Positions 21,064 through 29,411 of a stretch of DNA of 64,000 nt are shown here, piece by piece. The first letter of the stretch is position 1. Every line of letters begins with the position of its first letter. The stretch is from a virus. The position numbers and the translations under genes were made by a program. Below the pieces are notes generated by a model. It was not told the origin of the DNA, did no database searches, and saw nothing but the letters and a program-made list of their open reading frames with translations. The stretch spans positions 24,185 to 88,184 of IMG/VR virus record IMGVR_UViG_3300048687_000070. The stretch is one strand, 5' to 3'.

Positions 21064-23205
21064 ATGAGCGCCCACCACACCGCGCCGGCCGACCCGAAGC
21101 CCGCCCTGAAACTCGTTCCCTCGACCGACACGGCCGTGCAGGTGTCGACTCGCCCGGAGCGGCGCCGCCTGCGCGCGGACCGACTGCGGCGCATCGTCGT
21201 CGCCACCCGCAACAACCCGGGGTACCGGCTCGCCGTCCGGCACGGCGCCTACACCCTCGGCGGGACCCGCATCCTGACCCGTCGCGCCTGGGACGCACGG
21301 ACCGCGGCCCGGTACGAGCGGATGATGCGCATCGCCGAAGCGTCCGGGAACGAGGAGGCCACACGGGTGTGGGAGCAGCGGGCCCACGCCTACCGGTTCG
21401 CCCGGCGCCGCGGACGCATGGAACTCCTGCAACTGATCCTCAACGCGCCCAAGGCGGTAGCCATGGGCGCGGGCGCAACCGCTGGCGTTCTCCTGCTGCT
21501 CGGGATGATGCTGGCCGCTGCCAGGGAAGACATCAGTGACGTCCTCGTCCCGCTCAACGCCGTGATTCAGCTGGTCAGCTGGGTTGCGTTCATCGCGGGC
21601 GTCGTCTGGCGGCCGTTGCTGGTGTCGCTGCCGTTCCTCGCTCTGGCCGGGGCGTGGGCGGTCGGACGCCACCAGAAGTCCGCACCGGTATGGGCACTGC
21701 CCGTCGACCCCGGCGAGCAGGGCATCGTCCCGGACGAGAACGCCATCATGCGGGCGCTGGGCAAGCTGAGCATCGCGGAGCTCAATGCGGCCATCAAGGA
21801 GGGCTGGCAGCCGCGTTGGGTGCAGGGCACCGTCCGCTCCGGCAACGGCTATCACGCCCAGCTGCAGCTTCCTCTTGGCGCCCCCGTCGAGATGATCATC
21901 AAGAAGAAGAATGTTCTCGCGCACAACCTGCTCCGCAAGCCCGTCGAAGTGTGGCCCACCGAGCCGCCCCGCATGCCTGGCGTCCTCGACCTGTGGGTCG
22001 CCGACCAGGGCTCCCTGTCCGGGAAGATCCCGAGTTGGCCGCTGCTGCACGAGGGCACGACCGACTACTTCGAGGGCGTTCCCCTCGGCGTGTCCCAGCG
22101 CGGTGATCCGATCATCGGGAAACTGATGGCCGCGAACTACATGGTCGGCGGGATCATGGGATCCGGTAAATCGTCGCTGGTCATCTCGCTGCTTCTGGGC
22201 GCCGCCCTCGATCCGATCGTCGACATCGAGGCCTACGTCATGGCCTACAACGTCGACTACGACCCGCTCAAGCCCCGCATGAGCGTCCTGGTCAAGGGCG
22301 ACGACGACGAGCAGCTGAAGACCGCCCTCGACCGGCTGCGCAGCCTGACCAACGAGGTCACCGAACGCGGCAAGCTGCTGGAGGAGCTCGGCGGCGAGAC
22401 CACCAAGCTGACGCGGGAGCTTTCGCTGAGGGACCAGCGGATGCGGCCCAAGGTCATCGTTTTCGACGAGTGCCACGAGCTGTTCATGCACAAGGGCTAC
22501 GGCAAAGAGGCCGCTGAACTGGCCATTCGCGTCATGAAGAAGGCCCGCAAGGTCGGTATCACCCTCATCTGGGTCACCGTGTCGCCGACCGCCGACAGCA
22601 TCCCGCGCGACGTCACCCGCAACACGAGTCACCGTGTCGCGTTCGCCGTCGGCGACCACGTCGCCAACGACGGACTGCTCGGCTCCGGCCGCCACAAGGC
22701 CGGCATCACCGCCACCACACTCATCCCCGGCGAGGACGTCGGCACCGCCGTCACCGTCGGCTTCACCAGCAAGCCGTTCGAGGTGGTGCGCGCCCACTAC
22801 GTGGCCCGCGACCCGGAAAAGAACATCGACCAGGTCACGCCCGTCGTCGAGCGCTCCTTGACGGCGTACAAGCGCGGCGACGTGTGGGAGGTGCCCGCAC
22901 CCGAGAGGGTCGACCACCTCGTCGACATCGCGAAAGTCCTCGGCCACGAACCCAAGCTGCTCACCCAGGACGTCCTGCACGAACTCCACAACCTGAACCC
23001 GGACGTCTACGGCGAGTGGACGTTCCGGGACCTGCGCAGCGTCCTCGACACGGCCGGCCACGGCGAGTACAAGACCGGCGGGCGCCAGCACGTCAGCCTC
23101 GACCGCATCCTCGACGCCATCGCCGCCCGCGACGAATACGCCTCCGAGGACGCCGTAGAGATCGGCTACAGCGAGGGAGGCGATGAGGGAGGAAGCGATA
23201 CGTGA
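21064..23205 (+). CDS. TraB/FtsK-like DNA translocase
   Basis: A 713-residue protein. The N-terminus is basic, followed by two hydrophobic regions (about 129-150 and 165-200). The motor domain has Walker A GGIMGSGKSS (363-371 region) and Walker B KVIVFDE (463-469), then a GITLIWVTVSP sensor-type strand. The tail (about 610-713) may be a winged-helix DNA-recognition domain. Length and layout fit AICE FtsK/SpoIIIE-type transfer proteins, which move double-stranded DNA between mycelia as hexamers. It has no relaxase partner, as expected for this mechanism. Phage packaging uses a separate terminase. Confidence 0.85.
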   Translation: MSAHHTAPADPKPALKLVPSTDTAVQVSTRPERRRLRADRLRRIVVATRNNPGYRLAVRHGAYTLGGTRILTRRAWDARTAARYERMMRIAEASGNEEATRVWEQRAHAYRFARRRGRMELLQLILNAPKAVAMGAGATAGVLLLLGMMLAAAREDISDVLVPLNAVIQLVSWVAFIAGVVWRPLLVSLPFLALAGAWAVGRHQKSAPVWALPVDPGEQGIVPDENAIMRALGKLSIAELNAAIKEGWQPRWVQGTVRSGNGYHAQLQLPLGAPVEMIIKKKNVLAHNLLRKPVEVWPTEPPRMPGVLDLWVADQGSLSGKIPSWPLLHEGTTDYFEGVPLGVSQRGDPIIGKLMAANYMVGGIMGSGKSSLVISLLLGAALDPIVDIEAYVMAYNVDYDPLKPRMSVLVKGDDDEQLKTALDRLRSLTNEVTERGKLLEELGGETTKLTRELSLRDQRMRPKVIVFDECHELFMHKGYGKEAAELAIRVMKKARKVGITLIWVTVSPTADSIPRDVTRNTSHRVAFAVGDHVANDGLLGSGRHKAGITATTLIPGEDVGTAVTVGFTSKPFEVVRAHYVARDPEKNIDQVTPVVERSLTAYKRGDVWEVPAPERVDHLVDIAKVLGHEPKLLTQDVLHELHNLNPDVYGEWTFRDLRSVLDTAGHGEYKTGGRQHVSLDRILDAIAARDEYASEDAVEIGYSEGGDEGGSDT

Positions 23206-23232
23206 GGGAGAAATCCCTCCGCGCCTCCCCAC

Positions 23233-23348
23233 CTGCCTCCCCACGCCTGACCTGCACAAAGGCCCGGTTGGGGAGGCAAGGGAGGCAAGGGAGGCAGCCC
23301 TCCCAAGACCCCGGAAAACGCGCTGCGGCCTCCCCTCGGCTGCCTCCC
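23233..23348. repeat. GGGAGGCA repeat cluster after the DNA pump gene
   Basis: Three tandem 9-mers GGGAGGCA(A/G) occupy 23271-23297. The complementary CTGCCTCCC lies on either side (23233-23241 and 23340-23348), with partial copies at 23223 and 23329. The 173-base gap between the pump gene and the next gene is made up largely of these. It could be a second DNA-recognition site for transfer, or a structured mRNA leader. Confidence 0.5.
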
Positions 23349-23378
23349 TCCCCACCCCGACACCGAAGGAGAACCGGC

Positions 23379-24008
23379 ATGAGCGGCACGGTGAAAGTGC
23401 AGCAGATGACGGTCGACGGGGCACCGTACACGTGCCCCGAGTGCGACTCGCACACGTTCACACTCGACGGCCACCCGGTCTTCGACGCGCTCCCCGCGAT
23501 AGCCAACTGCGACTTCTCGCACCACTGGGACGACTCGTTGATCACCGGTGACACGCTCGTGATGATCCGCGGTTCGCGTACCGGCCGCCCCCGCGCCCAC
23601 GACGAGGACACGTTCGACGTCACCCACAACGGCATCCGGTTCGAAGGCACCCTCGTACCCGAACTCGTCTACGACGACCTCCGTCAGGCCGGCCGCATCT
23701 ACTGGAAGCGGATCATCAAGCCCACCGTGCGGAAGAAGAAGCGGGCCGCGCTGCGCACCCTCGCCCGCCCCGGAAAGCAGGCTGCACGCAAGGCCCGCGA
23801 CGCCGCATCGGCAACCAAGGCCGCCACCATCGCCGCCGCCTGGACCGCCCAGACCGGCGGCTACCAAGACGACGCCGACTACCAGAGCGAGTCCGTCATC
23901 CCCTGCGGAGCGGGCTGCACCGACGGCTACTTCCCCCTCGACACCCATATCCACGGCGCCGCCCAAGTCCGGTGCTCCGTATGCCACGGAACCGGCGAAA
24001 CCCTGTAA
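23379..24008 (+). CDS. Transfer-module protein with zinc motifs, unknown
   Basis: A 209-residue protein; ATG 23379 follows GAAGGAG. It has an N-terminal CPECDSHTF ribbon half, a GRPRAHDEDTFDV region, a basic helical linker rich in Lys/Arg/Ala (about 120-160), and a C-terminal CGAGCTDGYF...CSVCHGTG pair resembling a DnaJ-type zinc site. A DNA- or RNA-binding role is likely. Its place directly after the pump gene suggests an accessory transfer role. Confidence 0.65.
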   Translation: MSGTVKVQQMTVDGAPYTCPECDSHTFTLDGHPVFDALPAIANCDFSHHWDDSLITGDTLVMIRGSRTGRPRAHDEDTFDVTHNGIRFEGTLVPELVYDDLRQAGRIYWKRIIKPTVRKKKRAALRTLARPGKQAARKARDAASATKAATIAAAWTAQTGGYQDDADYQSESVIPCGAGCTDGYFPLDTHIHGAAQVRCSVCHGTGETL

Positions 24009-24022
24009 GGAGATCCAACCCC

Positions 24023-24511
24023 ATGACCATGCCGCTGCCCGAGCCGCGCCCGACCATCCAGGCCGGGCAGCGGCAGCTCTCCCCGGAGACCCGGAAGATT
24101 CTCGACGAGATCGAGACCGTGTACAGCAAGTCCGTACCGACATCGGTGCGCGTTGAGGAAGTGCCGCACCCGGCCCCGCCAGCCGTCCAGCAGCCCGGCC
24201 GGCCCCCCATGAGCCCGCGGGCGACCGGGGTGTCCGTGATGCTCGTCGCCGGCGGCTTCTTCTCCCTGTGCCTCGGCGCGGCGACCTCGATGGTCCTGTA
24301 CTTCTCGCAGGCCGCCAACGAGACCGTCGTCATCACCCTGTGCGCGGCGCCCCCCGCCGTGTTCCTGTCGCTCGGCGCCCTCGTCAAGAAGATCCGCAAG
24401 GCGATGCCCGACGAGCACCACCACCACTACGAGGCGCCAGTGTTCCAGGACCAGCGCACCACCCACACCGAGACCCGCGGCGTGTGGGCGCGCACCAACA
24501 ACACGCAGTAG
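24023..24511 (+). CDS. Two-pass membrane protein (Spd-like)
   Basis: A 162-residue protein with AAGGAG before ATG 24023. A Pro-rich cytoplasmic N-terminus is followed by two membrane segments (VSVMLVAGGFFSLCLGAATSM and VVITLCAAPPAVFLSLGALV) and a His-rich polar tail (EHHHHYEAP). Small two-pass proteins after the pump gene are typical of AICE spread genes; the assignment rests on topology and position. Confidence 0.65.
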   Translation: MTMPLPEPRPTIQAGQRQLSPETRKILDEIETVYSKSVPTSVRVEEVPHPAPPAVQQPGRPPMSPRATGVSVMLVAGGFFSLCLGAATSMVLYFSQAANETVVITLCAAPPAVFLSLGALVKKIRKAMPDEHHHHYEAPVFQDQRTTHTETRGVWARTNNTQ

Positions 24512-24525
24512 TTGACGCGTTGACG
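24512..24525 (+). promoter_or_regulatory. Tandem TTGACG boxes before the late region
   Basis: TTGACG occurs twice (24512-24517 and 24520-24525) right after the last transfer-module gene. Candidate -10 sequences 17 bases on are poor (GTAACG, TGATTC), so promoter activity might need an activator. The following terminator would block it unless anti-terminated. Confidence 0.35.
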
Positions 24526-24565
24526 TGGGCGAACGTAACGTGTGATTCGCTGGTCTTAAGTGTCA

Positions 24566-24594
24566 AGAGGGCTACCTGATGCAGGTGGCCCTCT
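24566..24594 (+). terminator. Intrinsic terminator between transfer and late modules
   Basis: A 13-bp stem (24566-24578 with 24582-24594, one G-T pair), a 3-nt loop and a short T run (CTCTTT) after it. It is the best-formed intrinsic terminator in the window and separates the conjugation-like operon from the late genes. Confidence 0.8.
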
Positions 24595-24614
24595 TTGCGT
24601 TCCCGGAGGTGACC

Positions 24615-24851
24615 ATGACCGCCTCCACCCGCGGCCTGCTCACGGAGGGCGAGGCCGCCTACTACGCGGGCCGGCCCGGCGCCACGATCCGCCGGTGGGC
24701 CCACGAAGGCCGCATCCACCGGCACGGCTCGGGCCGCGGCAACGTCCGCTACAGCGTGTTCGAGCTCCCCAAAGCCGAACGCGACGAATGGACCCGCGCG
24801 CTGCTCGCGCCCGGCGCAACCCCACCTCTCCCCGCGGTCCGCGCCGCATAG
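24615..24851 (+). CDS. MerR/excisionase-like HTH protein
   Basis: A 78-residue protein; ATG 24615 is six bases after GGAGG. LLTEGEAAYYAGRPGATIRR followed by WAHEGRIHRHGSG matches the HTH_17/excisionase type winged helix, with a basic wing (GRGNVRY). It might be a directionality factor left from an AICE, or the activator of the late genes just downstream. It stands alone between two terminator-like structures. Confidence 0.75.
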   Translation: MTASTRGLLTEGEAAYYAGRPGATIRRWAHEGRIHRHGSGRGNVRYSVFELPKAERDEWTRALLAPGATPPLPAVRAA

Positions 24852-24853
24852 AC

Positions 24854-24919
24854 CGGGGCGGCTGCTCACCGCCCCGACGTCCCGCCGCCCCACTACCCCC
24901 CAGGTACAGGCGGCGGGAC
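24854..24919. terminator. Two consecutive hairpins before the late genes
   Basis: The first stem pairs 24854-24861 with 24869-24876 (8 bp). The second pairs 24879-24887 with 24911-24919 (9 bp). They follow the HTH gene by a few bases and precede the first structural gene by about 40. Confidence 0.55.
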
Positions 24920-24962
24920 ACCCCCACCCCGCGCCACGCGGCGCCCAGTTGAAGGAGGCCGC

Positions 24963-25349
24963 GTGGCCGACAACCTCAGCGCGACAGCCGAGAACCTCGC
25001 CCTGGACTGGCTCACAGGCGTCGGCGCACCGACCCGGCCCAGCGCGCCGCTCAAGGTCGCACTCGTCACCGCCAACGGCTCTGACACCACCGCAGGCACC
25101 GAAGTCACCGGCGGCTCCTACACGCGGCAGACGCTCACCGTCGCCGCAGCCGCAACCGGCGCCACCGCCAACGCGGCCGACATCGTGTTCACCGGCATGC
25201 CCGCCACAACCATCGTCGGAGTCGAAGTCTGGGACAGCGCCAGCACCCCGATACGCCTCTGGTACGGGGCGCTCGCCACCCCCCGCACGCCAGCCGCCGG
25301 AGACGACAGCCGCTTCACCGCAGGACAGCTCACTCTGTCCCTGTCCTGA
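24963..25349 (+). CDS. Phage tail fibre-type structural protein
   Basis: A 128-residue Ala/Thr-rich beta protein; GTG 24963 follows GAAGGAGG. The N-terminus (NLSATAENLALDWLTGVGAP), central KVALVTANG and C-terminal RLWYGALATPRT strands match a small actinophage tail-fibre or minor structural family. It begins the late region, ahead of the other receptor-binding genes. Confidence 0.65.
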   Translation: MADNLSATAENLALDWLTGVGAPTRPSAPLKVALVTANGSDTTAGTEVTGGSYTRQTLTVAAAATGATANAADIVFTGMPATTIVGVEVWDSASTPIRLWYGALATPRTPAAGDDSRFTAGQLTLSLS

Positions 25350-25361
25350 CAGGGAGGCGCC

Positions 25362-26471
25362 ATGCCGTCGCTCTCCCTCCTCGTGGACAACTTCAACGAC
25401 AACGACATGGGCCCCGAATGGGGCGACTCCTACGCCGGCGCCACCGAGACCGGAGGCCGGGCCCGCGTCCCCGTCGTAGCAGGAACCTACGCCGGCTACC
25501 AGACCGGCCGAGCCTGGACCTTCGCCGGCGCCACCGTCTACCTCAAGCTCGCCACCAGGCCCGCCGCATCCACAGGCACCGACGTGTCCGCGAACTTCCT
25601 CGTAACCAGCAGCGTCGACGGCACGTCGATCGGCTTCAAGTACAACGCGGTCACCGCCATGCTGCGCATGCAGTCGAACGTCGACTACTACGACACGGAC
25701 GGCGTCGAGATCGCCTACTCGGCGACCGATCACCTGTGGCTGAGACTCCGCGAAGACGGCACCAACGTCTACTGGGACACCTCGCCGAACGGCAGCACGT
25801 GGACCAACCGGCGGACGCTCGCCACCCCCTCCTGGATTACAGCGGCCGTCGACACGTGCGCGCTCGACCTGTACGCCTACCGCAACGCAGGCGTCAGCGA
25901 CTACGCCGAGTTCGACAACGTCAACACGATGTCCGACGGGGCTGTGTGGGACCTGGTGGCAGCCCTGTCGGGCCAGTCGGCCCTCACGGCAGCAGTCAAG
26001 TCGACGACAGTCCTGACAGCCGCACTGAGCGCGGAAAGCAGCCTCACCGCATCCGCCACACAGGCCCTGAACGTGTCGGCCGACCTCGCTGTAACAGGCA
26101 CGCTGACCGCCGACCTGAACAACACCGAGATTCCGGAGGTGGCAGCAATGGCCGCCGGAGACCTCGACCTGTACATCGAGCAAGGCGCCACGTTCGTCCA
26201 GACGTACACGGTCACCGACCTCGACTTCACATGGGCCGGCTGGGCGGCGCGAGGCCAGATCCGGTCCGCCGCCAACAGCGCGGGCGAACTCCTCCTCGAC
26301 CTCACCGCACACCTGACCGTCGATGGGCCCGCCGTGCGCCTCGCCATTCCCGCCACCGTCACCCAGACCCTCACCCGCAACGGGCGCTGGGACCTGGAGA
26401 TGGTCAACGGGCCGACCGTCGTCCGCATCCTCAACGGGCGCGTCCACATCAGCCCGGAGGTGACCCGGTGA
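25362..26471 (+). CDS. Minor tail/baseplate protein with carbohydrate-binding-like domain
   Basis: A 369-residue protein. Residues 1-190 form a jelly-roll-like domain (DNFNDNDMGPEWGD at the start, SIGFKYNAV, HLWLRLREDGTNVYW) as in concanavalin-type lectin folds. A Thr/Ala-rich spacer with SALTAAV repeats (about 195-250) leads to a C-terminal domain starting DLYIEQGATFVQTYTV, a motif of phage baseplate upper/tail proteins. Probably a receptor-contacting tail component. Overlaps the tailspike gene start by four bases. Confidence 0.65.
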   Translation: MPSLSLLVDNFNDNDMGPEWGDSYAGATETGGRARVPVVAGTYAGYQTGRAWTFAGATVYLKLATRPAASTGTDVSANFLVTSSVDGTSIGFKYNAVTAMLRMQSNVDYYDTDGVEIAYSATDHLWLRLREDGTNVYWDTSPNGSTWTNRRTLATPSWITAAVDTCALDLYAYRNAGVSDYAEFDNVNTMSDGAVWDLVAALSGQSALTAAVKSTTVLTAALSAESSLTASATQALNVSADLAVTGTLTADLNNTEIPEVAAMAAGDLDLYIEQGATFVQTYTVTDLDFTWAGWAARGQIRSAANSAGELLLDLTAHLTVDGPAVRLAIPATVTQTLTRNGRWDLEMVNGPTVVRILNGRVHISPEVTR

Positions 26472-28393
26472 AAATCCAGGTCACCGGCGAAACCACCGCC
26501 GACGAGATCACCGTCAACGGCGGCAAGCCCTCCACCGTCATCGAAGTCGCCGCCGGGCTCGTCTCCTCCGTCAACGGGCGCACCGGCGGAGTCGACGGCC
26601 TCGCCGAAACCGCCGCCATCCCCGGCATCGCCGCCGACGTCGCCACCGGCATCAGCGACGCCGCGGTCGGCGCCCACAACGGGCAGACCGCAGGCGTGCA
26701 TGGCATCCCCGACACGACGGCGCTCCTCACCGCCGTCCCGTTCGACGACGACGCCATCCGCGACATCACCGCCAACTCGCAGGCGGGCACCAGTAGTCAT
26801 GCGGCCCGCGCCGACCACACACATGGCGGAGGCGGCGGGAGCGGCCTCACCGGCGTCTACGACGTCACCCGCGGGCCGTACAACGCTGTCGGCAACGGCA
26901 GCCACGACGACCTCGATGCGATCCAGGACGCGCTCGACGACGCGTATGCAGCCGGCGGCGGCATCGTCTACCTGCCGCCCGGACGCACCTACGCGATCAG
27001 CGACTACCTGCACATCCTCACCGGGACGACGGTCCTAGCGCACGGGGCCACCATCAAGGGCATCGCCAACCGCGGCCTCGTGAAGCTGTTCCGGGACTCG
27101 GAGACGACGACGACCGGCTACAACGGGCACTCCCGGATCCGGATCCGTGGCGGTATCTGGGACGTCAACGCCGCCAACGCGGGCGTCGGCACGGTCACGG
27201 CGATCGTCGACGGATTCCTGATGGGCCACAACAACGACGTGCTCTTCGACGGCGTCACCGTGCGAAACGTGTCCGGCGCGCACGGCATCGACATGACTGC
27301 CTCGCAGAACGTGCGGATCATCGGCTGCCGCTTCGAAGGGTTCAAAGACAACACCAGCGACCAGTCCTCCAGCTTCCGTGAGGCGATCCAGCTCGACTAC
27401 GCGATGACCGGCTCTGGTATCAACGGCGCCTTCGACAACACGCCTTCGCGGAACGTGTACATCGAGGGCTGCTACTTCGGGCCGTCCTCCCGCCTCGGCG
27501 GCTTCGGGCGTGCGGTCGGCTCCCACACCAGCGTCAGCGCGACCGTCTGGTGCGAGAACATCCACATCCGTGGCTGCCGCATCGAAGCCACCACGCAAGA
27601 GGGCATCCGTGCCTACGCGTGGCGCAACGCCGTCATCGCCGACAACATCATCTCCGGAACCGGCCTCTCCGGAATCATGGTCACCGGGCCCGACCCGGCC
27701 GTCGCCGGATACGCCAACCTGTGCCAGAACATCAGCGTCGACAACAACACCGTCGCCGCACCCGGCTCCGCCAGCGGCAGCCCCATCCGCGTCACCGGAT
27801 ACGCCACCGCCCGGCCCACCGGCATCACCATCACCCGCAACACCGTGACCGGATCCCTGTCGACCGGCATCTACGTGTCCCAGGCCGACACCCCGCAGAT
27901 CGCCACCAACCGAATCCTGGCCTGCACCAGCAGCAGCATCTACGCGATCAACAGCGCCGCTCCGCACATCGCGACCAACCATGTCAACGGAGCTGGCGGT
28001 GCCAGCATCGGCGTCGACACCTGCACCGGCGGACACGTCACCGGCAACGACGTCGAAGGCGCCGGAGGCCACGGCATCCTCATCGCCGGCGCCTCCAACG
28101 TCAGCGTCGCCACCAACCGCGTCGTCGGCGCCATCGGATCAGGCATCCGGGCTGCAGGCACCGGCACGGTCCGGCCCCGGATCATCGGCAACACCATCCT
28201 CCGGAACGGCGTCGCCGCCACCTTCGGGCTCGACGTCGCCGCCTCGGCCACCGACGCCCTGGTCATCAACAACGACCTCACCGGCTCGACATGGCCCGGC
28301 AGCACCGCCTACAACCTGGTCGGCACCCGGCAAATCCTCGACTGGACAGGCGCCGTAGGCGTCACCGCCCCCGGCCAGAACCTCGCCAGCTAG
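26468..28393 (+). CDS. Right-handed beta-helix tailspike
   Basis: A 641-residue protein starting at GTG 26468. The N-terminal ~140 residues look like an attachment region with collagen-like/HTHGGGG hinge. Residues ~145-640 form a parallel beta-helix of the pectate-lyase/GH28-like type: DDLDAIQDALDDAYAAGGG and IVYLPPGRTYAI at the cap, then repeated coils with NIHIRGCRIEATTQEGI-type rungs and stacked Asn/Gly. Such spikes bind or cut cell-surface polysaccharide. The catalytic residues cannot be set from sequence. Confidence 0.8.
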   Translation: MKIQVTGETTADEITVNGGKPSTVIEVAAGLVSSVNGRTGGVDGLAETAAIPGIAADVATGISDAAVGAHNGQTAGVHGIPDTTALLTAVPFDDDAIRDITANSQAGTSSHAARADHTHGGGGGSGLTGVYDVTRGPYNAVGNGSHDDLDAIQDALDDAYAAGGGIVYLPPGRTYAISDYLHILTGTTVLAHGATIKGIANRGLVKLFRDSETTTTGYNGHSRIRIRGGIWDVNAANAGVGTVTAIVDGFLMGHNNDVLFDGVTVRNVSGAHGIDMTASQNVRIIGCRFEGFKDNTSDQSSSFREAIQLDYAMTGSGINGAFDNTPSRNVYIEGCYFGPSSRLGGFGRAVGSHTSVSATVWCENIHIRGCRIEATTQEGIRAYAWRNAVIADNIISGTGLSGIMVTGPDPAVAGYANLCQNISVDNNTVAAPGSASGSPIRVTGYATARPTGITITRNTVTGSLSTGIYVSQADTPQIATNRILACTSSSIYAINSAAPHIATNHVNGAGGASIGVDTCTGGHVTGNDVEGAGGHGILIAGASNVSVATNRVVGAIGSGIRAAGTGTVRPRIIGNTILRNGVAATFGLDVAASATDALVINNDLTGSTWPGSTAYNLVGTRQILDWTGAVGVTAPGQNLAS

Positions 28394-28403
28394 GAGACCC
28401 GTC

Positions 28404-28736
28404 ATGCCCCGCACCACACTCACCGCCGTCCAGGCTTCGCGCGCGGGCACGACGCTCCCGACCGCGACCGCGGGCGATGCTGTCAACGGCAATCAGATCA
28501 ACAACGACGGCCGCGTCGTCCTCATCGTCAAGAACACCAACGCGGCCACGACCGCACGCACGATCACCTTTGCGACCACGGTGAAGGTCGACGGGCTCAC
28601 CGCACCCACCCGCAGCGAGACCATCCCCGCAGGCGAGACCCAGGCGTTCGGGCTGTTCCCGCCCAACGACTACGGCACCGTGCTCCAGATCAACGTCGAC
28701 AACGCCGAGCTCACCATCAGCGCCATCCACGTGTGA
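28404..28736 (+). CDS. Small beta-sandwich structural protein
   Basis: A 110-residue protein, ATG 28404 after AGGAG. Regular beta strands (RVVLIVKNTNAATTARTITF, ETQAFGLFPPNDYG) suggest an Ig-like or trimeric capsid/tail decoration fold as seen in many phage genomes. Exact location in the virion is unknown. Confidence 0.65.
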   Translation: MPRTTLTAVQASRAGTTLPTATAGDAVNGNQINNDGRVVLIVKNTNAATTARTITFATTVKVDGLTAPTRSETIPAGETQAFGLFPPNDYGTVLQINVDNAELTISAIHV

Positions 28737-28827
28737 GCGACAGGAACGTTACGACCCTGCCACAGGCGTACCCGCGTGTGCGCGATGCCTCTACTCTCCC
28801 TATGTCAACAGGACATTGGGGGGATTC

Positions 28828-29004
28828 ATGGCAAAGATCAGAACACGGCAGAAGATGGGATGGATCGCGATCACGTTCCACTGGACGATGATCGTATGCA
28901 CTGTGGGGCTCTGGACGCCCATCTACCTGGCTGCACGCAGAAGGCGCGTCACCATCACACAGATCCCCAACGGATACCAAGGGCCCGTACCGCCCATGCG
29001 CTAG
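28828..29004 (+). CDS. Small membrane protein of lower GC
   Basis: A 58-residue protein; GGGGGG is five bases before ATG 28828. One membrane segment (WIAITFHWTMIVCTVGLWTPIYLA) lies between basic ends. Base composition is less GC-rich and codon use (ATC, ATG, ATA) less biased than in the surrounding late genes, which suggests a recent insertion (moron). Unknown function. Confidence 0.6.
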   Translation: MAKIRTRQKMGWIAITFHWTMIVCTVGLWTPIYLAARRRRVTITQIPNGYQGPVPPMR

Positions 29005-29027
29005 GCGACGTACAGGTGGGGTGACTG

Positions 29028-29411
29028 ATGCCCGTTGCCCCGCCTACACGATGTTGCATCGCTGCATGCCATGAGCTGGCCATCAAGCGTGGTCGATGTG
29101 AGGAGCATCAGCCTGAGCCATGGGCTGATCGCCCCTCGCCTCAAGAGCGTTACGGCATGAGCAGTGGCACGATGCGCGCACTCAAGGCCAGGGTCATGCA
29201 GCGTGATCACGGATGCTGCTATGTGTGCGGCGGCGAGGACGCCGACGAGCTGGAACACAAGATCCCCGTGAGCCAGGGCGGAGCCGCACGTGACCTCGAC
29301 AACCTCGGACTGATCCACTCCGAGCCCTGCCACCGCGAGAAGACCGCGCGCGAAGCCCTCGAAGGCAGCCGGCGCGCCCGCGCCAAGCGCGCGACCCGAT
29401 CCCGGGGGTAG
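29028..29411 (+). CDS. HNH endonuclease
   Basis: A 127-residue protein. Zinc knuckle Cys pairs (CCIAACHE near the start and CYVCGG) flank the ββα-metal motif: ELEHKIPVSQGG, then DNLGLIHSEPCHREK. HNH proteins placed directly before terminase genes assist DNA packaging in many long-tailed phages by supporting terminase cleavage at cos. That role fits here, as the terminase small subunit gene follows. Confidence 0.85.
   Translation: MPVAPPTRCCIAACHELAIKRGRCEEHQPEPWADRPSPQERYGMSSGTMRALKARVMQRDHGCCYVCGGEDADELEHKIPVSQGGAARDLDNLGLIHSEPCHREKTAREALEGSRRARAKRATRSRG

Noticed and set aside
23233-23348. A CRISPR array
   Set aside because: The repeats are 8-9 bases, tandem without spacers, and there are no cas genes.
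20518-23424. A 968-codon leftward open frame opposite the DNA pump gene
   Set aside because: High-GC genes produce long open frames on the other strand. The composition is Val/Gly/Asp/Arg-rich without motifs, and it covers three rightward genes with proper start signals.
24560-24952. A 130-codon frame over the small HTH gene
   Set aside because: It overlaps the terminator and reads as Arg/Pro-rich shadow; the HTH frame from 24615 is clearly the coding one.
25418-26467. An N-terminal extension of the tailspike frame through the preceding gene
   Set aside because: The upstream part translates to an Arg/His-rich nonsense sequence and overlaps a good gene; the GTG at 26468 starts the sensible protein.
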